A stretch of 47,066 bases of DNA from a virus, in IMG/VR virus record IMGVR_UViG_3300032668_000041, positions 1-47,066 of that record; one strand, given 5' to 3'. The notes beneath the pieces are model-generated. The model was not told the DNA's origin, ran no database searches, and saw only the letters and a list, made by a program, of their open reading frames with translations. The position numbers were made by a program, and so were the translations under genes. Below are positions 23,815 through 30,542 of the stretch, piece by piece (the stretch's first letter is position 1; each line of letters begins with the position of its first letter).

Positions 23815-24418
23815 CAACTTTGAGGATTGTAAGGCCAAACTCGGTCAGACAATCATCTACTACAAGGGTAAGGCTGCCTATGTCAAAGACATCCAACCCA
23901 TCCCCAACGAAGCGGGGGACGTTTACATCGACTACAATCTGACACTTGCCTTCGTGGACAAGCGCAATATGCAGAAGGTGAAGCTGTCCGAAGCGGACAG
24001 TCTGAACTATCTGAAGTACCAACTCGGATACTGCAACTTCCACGGCACGGCTATTTACTGGTATCGCAAGCCGGTGAAGCAGTACAAGCAAGGGCTTAAG
24101 GCCGATCAAATGCACTACAAGATCACCAACCCGAACCTTATGCTGCACGATCAACCGTGGAACTTCACCCGGCCTATCATCGACATGCTGGAGGGTCGTT
24201 ATCCAACTGTCAAGGAGGCCGCTGAACTTCTGAAGAACGGTGCGGCTGTCATCCTGGCGTTCCACAAAGACTTTGCCATTGCTCACAACCCCGTTTTCGA
24301 TGAATTCGAACTGGAATACAAGGGTACGAAGATCGGTCGCACTCCTGACTTTGTGAATGTCAATCTCACCGACAAGTACGCCTATGTCAAAGAAGCACTG
24401 ATGGAGGCAGTCGCGTAG
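23801..24418 (+). CDS. Unknown protein of the amidoligase cluster
   Basis: 205 residues from ATG 23801 (MLLYDNFEDCKAKLGQTIIY). The N-terminal part has short beta strands (IIYYKGKAAYVKDIQ) like a small barrel. The rest is mixed, with an HDQPWNFTRPI motif. No family recognised. Its position between the two amidoligases, overlapping the first by 14 bases and abutting the second, makes it likely to be part of the same pathway, perhaps a substrate carrier or a recognition subunit. Confidence 0.75.
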   Translation: MLLYDNFEDCKAKLGQTIIYYKGKAAYVKDIQPIPNEAGDVYIDYNLTLAFVDKRNMQKVKLSEADSLNYLKYQLGYCNFHGTAIYWYRKPVKQYKQGLKADQMHYKITNPNLMLHDQPWNFTRPIIDMLEGRYPTVKEAAELLKNGAAVILAFHKDFAIAHNPVFDEFELEYKGTKIGRTPDFVNVNLTDKYAYVKEALMEAVA

Positions 24419-25642
24419 ATGTACACCAAGCCTATGCCTCTTGACCGAGGACTGGACGAAGAAATCCCCATTCATCCCCTTGCGCAACAGCACAAGGATG
24501 CTTTCGGGATTGAAATCGAGCTGGAAGGTCTGAACATTCGGACTGAAAAGCCGAATGTTCGCAAACTGTGGGGGATGCACGAAGACGGCTCCCTCCGGGC
24601 TCAGATCGCTGGCAGAGCCGGTGGTGTTGGTCAGACGTGTGAATACGTCTCGATCACTCCGTTGACCGAGGAGCAAGCGCTTGAGAGCTTGAAGACTTTG
24701 TTTGATTTCCTTACCAGTCCGGATGTGACTGTCTTCCCGTCCTACAGAACGTCAATCCATGTGCACGTCAACTGCGCCAGGGAAACGTGGAGGACGATCT
24801 ACAACTATATCACTCTGGCCATCATCTTCGACGAACTGTTCGTCAGCCAGAGTGGGGAACACCGGATCGGGAACAATTTCTGTCTGCGTTTTGTTGACGC
24901 CGAAGCTCCGGTTGAAGAGTTGGCCAAATCCATAGCCCAGTACGGGAACCTCAAGGGTGTCCCGCAGCACATGCGCTACAGCTCGACGAACTTCGCGTCG
25001 CTCTACAAGTTCGGGACCGTTGAGTTCCGTTCCATGGAGTGTCACACGGACTTCGAACGGGTCAAGAAGTGGATCAAGACGTTGCAGAAGCTGAAGGAAT
25101 CTGCCCGGGAGTTCCGAACTCCGCAGGACATCATCAACCTCTTCAGTCAATACAACGAGACTGAATTTGGTGTTCACATTCTGGGCAAGGACTTCACCCA
25201 ATTCGTCGAAACCCCCGATTACAAGAAGATGTTGCGTCGGGGTATGCGTCTCGCACAAGATTTCGCCTACGCGTCAACCTGGGAGGCCCAGACAAAGGCC
25301 ACAGAGTTGGAGCAACGCGCTGAGTACGAGAAGCAAATGGCGGCCATGAAGAAGAAGGTCGCCAAGCAAGCCTTACAGTGGGCGGAGCCTGGGGTCCCCC
25401 AGCCAATGCCCATGCCTAACTTCGCCATCCCGGTTCCCCCTGTGGGCTTTGCCGGTGGTGCGCAACTTGGGCAAGGATGGGCTCAAATGAACCAGTACAT
25501 TCAAGCTGATGCCGCTATGGCTCATATCAATCAGATCAACTACGCCGCTCAACCCCAACCTGAAGTCGTCGACTTTGATGATGATGAAGATCATGATGTC
25601 GAAGACTTCGACGAGGATCACGACGATGACGATTTGGATTGA
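24419..25642 (+). CDS. Amidoligase (Amidoligase_2-type) with Asp-rich C-terminal tail
   Basis: 407 residues. FGIEIELEG, HEDGSLR, TCEYVS, SIHVHVN and VEFRSM are the strand motifs of the glutamine-synthetase-fold amidoligases, with metal- and ATP-binding Glu and His. After about residue 300 come a Lys-rich coiled coil, a Pro/Met-rich linker (VPQPMPMPNF) and a tail of about 24 residues that is almost only Asp and Glu with a few His. Such tails occur in proteins that are glutamylated. GGAGG lies eleven bases before the ATG. It overlaps the ATP-grasp gene by 17 bases. Confidence 0.82.
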   Translation: MYTKPMPLDRGLDEEIPIHPLAQQHKDAFGIEIELEGLNIRTEKPNVRKLWGMHEDGSLRAQIAGRAGGVGQTCEYVSITPLTEEQALESLKTLFDFLTSPDVTVFPSYRTSIHVHVNCARETWRTIYNYITLAIIFDELFVSQSGEHRIGNNFCLRFVDAEAPVEELAKSIAQYGNLKGVPQHMRYSSTNFASLYKFGTVEFRSMECHTDFERVKKWIKTLQKLKESAREFRTPQDIINLFSQYNETEFGVHILGKDFTQFVETPDYKKMLRRGMRLAQDFAYASTWEAQTKATELEQRAEYEKQMAAMKKKVAKQALQWAEPGVPQPMPMPNFAIPVPPVGFAGGAQLGQGWAQMNQYIQADAAMAHINQINYAAQPQPEVVDFDDDEDHDVEDFDEDHDDDDLD

Positions 25643-26366
25643 TACGGCTGGTCGGCCGTCCAATGGTGCGAAAGTGCTTGCGGACAATCCGGGCTTCAAA
25701 CGCAATCTGACCTACAAGTTCATCAAACCGGGTGACACTGTGGTGAACTGGGGATCATCGAAGATGAAGCCTCTGCCTGAATGTCAAGTGCTCAACATGC
25801 CGTCTGCTGTGGCGGCTGCTGCCAACAAGCTCGTCGCCTTCGGGGAGATGGGCACCAAGGACGTCACGACCGTGGAATGGACGTCCAATCGTGAGATCGC
25901 TCAGAAGTGGTCAACCGACGGTTACACTGTTGTTGTCAGAAATAAGTTGACAGGCCATTCTGGTGATGGTATAATCATCATAGAGAAAGGAGAAGAAGTT
26001 CCTCAAGCTCCTCTCTATTCCAAGTACATCTTTAAGGTTAAGGAGTTCAGGGTTCATGTTGTCAACGGTCAAGTGATCGACACACAACAGAAGATCAGGG
26101 ATCCCGAAAAGACCCCTTCAATTTGGAAGGTTCGTTCTCATGAGAATGGCTTTATGTACGTTCGCAATAATGTCGAGGCCAATTCCAGCCGCGATGATCT
26201 TGCGATTACTGCGATGGTGGCGCTCAATCTAGACTTTGGGGCCGTCGACATCATCGAAGACAAACACGGCCACTTCTATGTGCTTGAGATCAACACCGCT
26301 CCGGGTCTTGAAGGTCAGACCCTAACTAATTATTTGGAGGCCTTCAAGGCATGTCAGCAACACTAA
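25626..26366 (+). CDS. ATP-grasp peptide ligase (RimK-like)
   Basis: 246 residues from ATG 25626, with GAGGA eight bases upstream. The frame also extends upstream through the antisense-free overlap with the amidoligase tail, but that part is low-complexity and lacks a ribosome site. The ATP-grasp signature is a VVVRNKLTGHSGDGIII loop, a YIFKVKEFRVHVV strand, and GAVDIIEDKHGHFYVLEIN with the metal-binding Glu and Asn. RimK-like enzymes add amino acids to carboxyl groups. A consensus promoter lies inside the gene at 25947. Confidence 0.82.
   Translation: MTIWIDTAGRPSNGAKVLADNPGFKRNLTYKFIKPGDTVVNWGSSKMKPLPECQVLNMPSAVAAAANKLVAFGEMGTKDVTTVEWTSNREIAQKWSTDGYTVVVRNKLTGHSGDGIIIIEKGEEVPQAPLYSKYIFKVKEFRVHVVNGQVIDTQQKIRDPEKTPSIWKVRSHENGFMYVRNNVEANSSRDDLAITAMVALNLDFGAVDIIEDKHGHFYVLEINTAPGLEGQTLTNYLEAFKACQQH
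25947..25975 (+). promoter_or_regulatory. Perfect consensus sigma70 promoter inside the ATP-grasp gene
   Basis: TTGACA (25947-25952), a 17-base spacer ending TGG, and TATAAT (25970-25975). Both hexamers and spacing are ideal. It points at the genes from 26351 on (ThyX, primase-helicase, polymerase) and could start a separate replication transcript. The protein sequence across it (KLTGHSGDGIII) is the conserved ATP-grasp loop, so the match may partly reflect codon choice. Confidence 0.75.
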
Positions 26367-26788
26367 AGGCCCGGCTTAAGTTCCGGGACGGCCTTCCTTG
26401 GAAGCTCCAGAAGCACATCACCGACAAGTATGGTTATGTCTTCGACGAGCGTGTCTTTCAAAAGCATGTGATCCTGAAAAAGCCTGTGAAGTTCATCATG
26501 GGCCATGCGCCGGCAAGGGGGACTATGGCACCGGCTGATAAGGTTGCCACGTTTCTCGCCCCAGCCCAACAGCAACCGAGCTTACCTCTTGTCACTCCCG
26601 ACGCGTTGACTGCGAACGATAAGATCGAGCTGGGAAGGAAGTGTATGGCCATCAAGGCCAACTTTCACGACCCATCAGCTAGCGCTGCTATGATCCGCTT
26701 TCGGATCGGTGAAATGGCCCGACCCCTGAACAGAGAGCAGAAGAACTTCTGTCAGGAGTGGGCAGACAGGAACGTGGATGCGTTGTAA
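26351..26788 (+). CDS. Hypothetical protein
   Basis: 145 residues, overlapping the ATP-grasp gene by 16 bases, with GGAGG ten bases before the ATG. The N-terminal half is basic (LKARLKFRDGLPWKLQKHI); a Pro/Gln-rich linker leads to a helical C-terminal domain (MIRFRIGEMARPLNREQKNF). No family recognised. It is the first gene after the internal promoter at 25947. Confidence 0.7.
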   Translation: MSATLKARLKFRDGLPWKLQKHITDKYGYVFDERVFQKHVILKKPVKFIMGHAPARGTMAPADKVATFLAPAQQQPSLPLVTPDALTANDKIELGRKCMAIKANFHDPSASAAMIRFRIGEMARPLNREQKNFCQEWADRNVDAL

Positions 26789-26990
26789 ATTGTGCGACGC
26801 CGAGGACAACACGATCTCGTGGGACCCGGTGAAGAAGGATTTTACGGATTGCCAAGAATGTCAATCGGTCATTCAGGAAGCCCTGGACGACTTCGCTGAA
26901 GAGGAGGACGAAGACGAAAGTAAACCTGAATTGGATCACGCCAAAGGCAGACCAAAATCTCGCCTACATGGCTCGGGTGTCCAACCCTAA
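26778..26990 (+). CDS. Small zinc-ribbon protein with acidic linker
   Basis: 70 residues. CKLC near the start (C3, C6) and CQEC about twenty residues later form a CxxC-CxxC zinc site. Then comes a strongly acidic stretch (EEEDEDESKPELD) and a basic end. Its 3' third overlaps the start region of thyX by 77 bases, and the acidic codons supply the GAGGAGG ribosome site for thyX. Possible roles are nucleic acid or protein contact; unknown. Confidence 0.7.
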   Translation: MRCKLCDAEDNTISWDPVKKDFTDCQECQSVIQEALDDFAEEEDEDESKPELDHAKGRPKSRLHGSGVQP

Positions 26991-27561
26991 AGCGACACCC
27001 GACGATCCTTCTGCGAAACTCATTAAGTATTTGATCGACCACAAGCACTGGTCGCCATTTGAAATGGTCTGCATGTGTGTGGAAATTCATACCACGCGTG
27101 ACATCGCCAGACAAATCCTCCGGCATCGAGCCTTCCATTTCCAAGAGTTCAGTCAACGGTACTCCGTGGTTGATGAGGAGCCGGAACTTTCCCCCGAAGC
27201 ACGACTACAAGACTCGAAGAACCGACAGAACTCCATCCCCGTTGACGATGACATCAAGAATGGGTATTGGCTTGACCTTCAAAATAAGGTCTGGGACTTC
27301 TGTTGGGTGGCGTACAAGGCGGCTCTGGCTGTCGGTATCGCCAAGGAGCTGGCCAGAAAGCTCCTTCCTGAGGGTCTGACCAAGACGCACATGTACATGC
27401 AAGGGACTATCCGTGACTGGCTGCACTATGTGGCCATCCGCACTGGTCCTGAGACACAACGTGAGCACCGTGACATTGCCTTCACCATTGAAAACTTCCT
27501 TGCCTCTGAGTGTCCAGACACCTACAAGGCCGCCTGTCAATCAGGGCTGCTGAAAGGATAA
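26914..27561 (+). CDS. thyX: Flavin-dependent thymidylate synthase ThyX, ACG start
   Basis: 215 residues if started at ACG 26914. The ThyX signature RHR-x7-S is present (R70, H71, R72, S80 by this start). The family N-terminus, M-K-V-x-L-x-x-I-T-P followed by an A-Y-M-A-R-V-S helix, is encoded upstream of the first ATG (26968), which falls inside that helix. AGGAGG ends six bases before ACG. The enzyme makes dTMP from dUMP with FAD, NADPH and methylene-folate. It is part of the nucleotide block with the deaminase and RNR. Confidence 0.85.
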   Translation, partial: TKVNLNWITPKADQNLAYMARVSNPKATPDDPSAKLIKYLIDHKHWSPFEMVCMCVEIHTTRDIARQILRHRAFHFQEFSQRYSVVDEEPELSPEARLQDSKNRQNSIPVDDDIKNGYWLDLQNKVWDFCWVAYKAALAVGIAKELARKLLPEGLTKTHMYMQGTIRDWLHYVAIRTGPETQREHRDIAFTIENFLASECPDTYKAACQSGLLKG

Positions 27562-27563
27562 CT

Positions 27564-28115
27564 ATGACGAAGGCATCACAAGTGAAGCCAGCTAAGATCA
27601 TCTTCCTCGACATCGATGGACCAATGATCCCCTACCGGGCGATGTTTCTGCCCGGCCAAACTCGCGTTATGACGGTGTTCGATCCGATTGCCGTCAGCTT
27701 CATCAACAATCTCTGCAAAGAGCATGGTTGGAAGGTCGTCCTCCACTCGTCCTGGATCAGGATCATGGGTGGTGAGTACACCCTGAACCACTGCATCAAT
27801 CAGGGTATCAAGGCGGAACACTTCCATGCTGATGCGTATTGCGATGAAAACATCAACTGGCGCTACACTCGTGTGGCCAAGTGGCTTAAGGACCATCCGG
27901 AAGTCACAGAATATGCCATCGTGGATGATGAGCCTTACCAAGACGATATTGAGTATTCGTCCGTTGCGTATCCTGATGGTATGAGTCTGCATATGGTCCT
28001 CGTCCATTACTATAACGGTTTCCTGTTCTCAACCTACAATGATATCCTTGCTCAAGGCAAATCGGAAGCTCCGGACGCCCCTCACCCGCGTTACCATATT
28101 GAGGACGACGACTGA
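27564..28115 (+). CDS. HAD-superfamily phosphatase-like protein
   Basis: 183 residues from ATG 27564, with AAAGGA just upstream. Motif I is FLDIDGPM (D-x-D), motif II is VLHSSW (Ser), and an acidic motif IV is AIVDDEPYQDD. These are the catalytic features of HAD phosphohydrolases, here of the short-capped type found in phages. Possible roles are nucleotide dephosphorylation or nucleic-acid end repair. The tail ends EDDD. It overlaps the next start (TGATG). Confidence 0.75.
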   Translation: MTKASQVKPAKIIFLDIDGPMIPYRAMFLPGQTRVMTVFDPIAVSFINNLCKEHGWKVVLHSSWIRIMGGEYTLNHCINQGIKAEHFHADAYCDENINWRYTRVAKWLKDHPEVTEYAIVDDEPYQDDIEYSSVAYPDGMSLHMVLVHYYNGFLFSTYNDILAQGKSEAPDAPHPRYHIEDDD

Positions 28116-28258
28116 TGGAAGATGACGTGGAATTGGAGATGGATTGTGATTGTCGTGAAGATAGTGATGAGCACGATCCTGGAGCTTACGAGTATCTTTG
28201 CAGGGGTTGCGGCGTTACTGTGGCTGCTGAAGACAGTGCATGGTGCGATGACTGCTGA
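28115..28258 (+). CDS. Tiny acidic zinc-finger-like protein
   Basis: 47 residues, starting inside the HAD stop (TGATG). It has CDC near residues 11-13, CRGC at 29-32 and CDDC at 44-47, so up to six cysteines that could bind zinc, and many Asp/Glu. It overlaps the start of the next gene by 11 bases. Too short for family assignment; the cysteine spacing and tight coupling argue that it is real. Confidence 0.6.
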   Translation: MEDDVELEMDCDCREDSDEHDPGAYEYLCRGCGVTVAAEDSAWCDDC

Positions 28259-28457
28259 TCCTCTAGAGCAAGGCGGCAAGCTCACAAGTTTCGACTACAC
28301 CTTTCTTAAGGGCGACGAAGAAGAATGGCCCTGTTGGGGTGCGGCTATGTCCGTAGTCATGGAGTATTGTCGAGGACAGGGGTTGGGCAGCTTCGGCAGT
28401 CCGACTTACAAGGGCCTCAGGAAGATGGAGGAATATGAGCGGGAGAACTTGGGTTAG
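28248..28457 (+). CDS. Hypothetical protein
   Basis: 69 residues starting MTADPLEQGG. It contains GDEEEWPCWGAAMSVVMEYC and ends with a charged helix (GLRKMEEYERENLG). The frame is open upstream to about 28122, where it would be a hydrophobic extension, but that region already encodes the zinc-finger-like gene. No family recognised. Its end overlaps the metallophosphoesterase gene by 23 bases. Confidence 0.6.
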   Translation: MTADPLEQGGKLTSFDYTFLKGDEEEWPCWGAAMSVVMEYCRGQGLGSFGSPTYKGLRKMEEYERENLG

Positions 28458-28977
28458 CGCGGACCACCACTTCGGTCATGCGAACATCCTAAACTTCAAA
28501 AGGGACGACGACACTCTGTTGCGTCCAGGATTTAAGGACATAGATGAGCATGATCAGTGTCTTATTGCAGCCCACAATTCAGTTGTGGACCACGGTGATC
28601 GAGTATACCTTCTTGGCGATGTCTGTATTAATCGCCGTTATCGTCATCTCCTTGGCCAGCTTAATGGTCGTCTGGTGCTGGTCAAAGGCAACCACGATAT
28701 TTTCAAGATCAATGACTACCTTCCGTTCTTTGACGACATCAGGTCGTACGTTGTTCAGAAGGACAAAGACGGCAACAAGGTAATACTGTCTCACATTCCA
28801 ATCCACCCTGACAGTATGGAGCGCTTCGGCACAAACATCCATGGGCACACCCATTACCAGAGTGTGAAAAACGATGCTCGATACGTGTGTGTGAGCATGG
28901 AGCACCTCCCTGACTACAAGCCAATCCAAATTCATCAGGCACTTAGCCTGCGAGGCGTGCGGGAGCTCGGACGCTAA
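28435..28977 (+). CDS. Metallophosphoesterase
   Basis: 180 residues. Calcineurin-like motifs in order: SADHHFGH (D-x-H), GDRVYLLGDV (G-D), KGNHD (G-N-H-D), LSHIPIHP (H) and NIHGHTHYQS (G-H-x-H). These bind two metals and hydrolyse phosphomonoesters or phosphodiesters. Similar short enzymes occur in many phages. Its 3' end overlaps the true start of the primase-helicase by 68 bases. Confidence 0.85.
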   Translation: MSGRTWVSADHHFGHANILNFKRDDDTLLRPGFKDIDEHDQCLIAAHNSVVDHGDRVYLLGDVCINRRYRHLLGQLNGRLVLVKGNHDIFKINDYLPFFDDIRSYVVQKDKDGNKVILSHIPIHPDSMERFGTNIHGHTHYQSVKNDARYVCVSMEHLPDYKPIQIHQALSLRGVRELGR

Positions 28978-30541
28978 CAGTCTATACGACGACGGGCACA
29001 CTCACTGTTTCGGGTGTGGTGACACCGTCTTTCCAGATAACAAGAGGGATGATCGCATCTCCAGCGAACCTAAAGAGCTGACCCAATTGGGCAAGCACTT
29101 TTCGGGGCTTGAGGATCGGAAGATCGCTCGTGGCTCCGCAGAGAAGTACGGAATTTGGCGTGAAAACGGTAAGACGTTCTTCCCCTACTTCAACGACAAC
29201 AAGCACCTTGCCAACAAAGTTCGGCACGGTGACAAGGAGTACTACAATGAGGGTGATCTCAAGCATTCTGGACTCTTCGGAAGCCAGCTATTCCCCGCCG
29301 GCTCTGCTAAGTTCATTACGTTGGTCGAAGGTGAATATGACGCCCCCGCCGCCTTCGAGCTTATGGGTTCTCGCTGGCCTGTTGTGTCTGTACGCAATGG
29401 AGCTGATGGAGCGGCTAAGTGTGTAGCCGACAATTTTGAGTACCTCAACTCCTTCTCGAACATTGTCATCTGTTTTGATAAAGACCAACCGAAGGTCCAT
29501 CCCGTTACCGGACAGATCAGGTATCCTGGACAAGAGGCTGCTGTGGCTGTGGCCGGTATGTTCCCTATCGGTAAAGTCAAGGTCCTCACTCTAGCGGAGC
29601 ACAAGGACGCAAACGACTATCTCAAGGCTGGAATGCGAGAGCAGTTCAATCGTGAGTGGTGGGGTGCGCCGGTCTTTACACCTACAGGCCTCAAGTTGGG
29701 GCGTGAAATGTGGGACGAGATCAGCACACCAAAAAACTATAAGACCGTCCCGTACCCGTGGGATGGTATGAACGACCAGACTTACGGAATTCGGTTGTCC
29801 GAGTTGGTTGTTGTGACCGCTGAAACGGGCGTGGGTAAGACGTCGTTCTTGAAAGAGATCGTCTTCAATATCCGCAAGGTTGACCCCGAAGCGGGGGTTG
29901 GACTGATGATGCTTGAGGAGCCTAACTCCGACACAGCCCTTGGTCTGATGTCTATCGAGGCCAATCTACCACTTCACCTCCCCGACGTTAGGGAGACCGT
30001 TACCACCGATGACTTGCGTAAATATTATGACGCAGTTATCAACACCGACAAGTTGGTTCTGTTCGACCACTTCGGGTCCAATAACATTCAAGAGATTTTG
30101 AATAAAGTCAGACACATGGCCAACCTTGGCTGCCAATACATAATTCTGGACCACTTGTCCATTGTTGTGTCTGACCAATCTGGTGATGAGCGGAAGCAGT
30201 TGGATGAGATTTCCACAAAGATCAAAACCCTTTGTATGGAACTGAACATCTCTGTGATTGCCGTAATCCATCAGAACCGCCAAGGACAAATCAGAGGTAC
30301 TGCGGGTGTTGAACAGCTCGCCAATATTGTCATCAAGCTTCATAGGGAGAAGCTGAGCGAAGACCCGTGGAGACGGAATGTCACTAAAGCAGTTGTTGAG
30401 AAAAATCGATTTTGTGGGAGGACTGGTCCTGCCGCTTACCTTCATTTTAACGAGCATACTGGCCGTCTGGAGCCTCTCCTCGACGACCAAGTAAAGGTGT
30501 ACAACGCAGGCGGTAACGCGGATGTGGATGTGTGGTCTTAA
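28910..30541 (+). CDS. T7 gp4-like primase-helicase, CTG start
   Basis: 543 residues if started at CTG 28910, close to T7 gp4 (566). The zinc-binding domain that reads the primer template is C14, C17, C33, C36 (CEACGSSD, then HTHCFGCG). It lies upstream of the first ATG (29087), and an in-frame stop closes the frame just before CTG with no canonical start between. GGAG lies seven bases before CTG. TOPRIM (VEGEYD, E140), Walker A ETGVGKT (305-311), Walker B YIILDHLSI and the C-terminal RFCGRTG segment follow T7. Starting at 29087 would give a primase-defective helicase like gp4B. Confidence 0.92.
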   Translation: MTTSQSKFIRHLACEACGSSDANSLYDDGHTHCFGCGDTVFPDNKRDDRISSEPKELTQLGKHFSGLEDRKIARGSAEKYGIWRENGKTFFPYFNDNKHLANKVRHGDKEYYNEGDLKHSGLFGSQLFPAGSAKFITLVEGEYDAPAAFELMGSRWPVVSVRNGADGAAKCVADNFEYLNSFSNIVICFDKDQPKVHPVTGQIRYPGQEAAVAVAGMFPIGKVKVLTLAEHKDANDYLKAGMREQFNREWWGAPVFTPTGLKLGREMWDEISTPKNYKTVPYPWDGMNDQTYGIRLSELVVVTAETGVGKTSFLKEIVFNIRKVDPEAGVGLMMLEEPNSDTALGLMSIEANLPLHLPDVRETVTTDDLRKYYDAVINTDKLVLFDHFGSNNIQEILNKVRHMANLGCQYIILDHLSIVVSDQSGDERKQLDEISTKIKTLCMELNISVIAVIHQNRQGQIRGTAGVEQLANIVIKLHREKLSEDPWRRNVTKAVVEKNRFCGRTGPAAYLHFNEHTGRLEPLLDDQVKVYNAGGNADVDVWS

Positions 30542-30542
30542 T

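Noticed and set aside
22960-24676. Long minus-strand frames of about 300 residues under the ligase cluster
   Set aside because: They mirror the COOH-NH2 ligase and neighbours, are Val/Arg/Leu-rich, and lack ribosome sites; the plus-strand proteins have clear family motifs.
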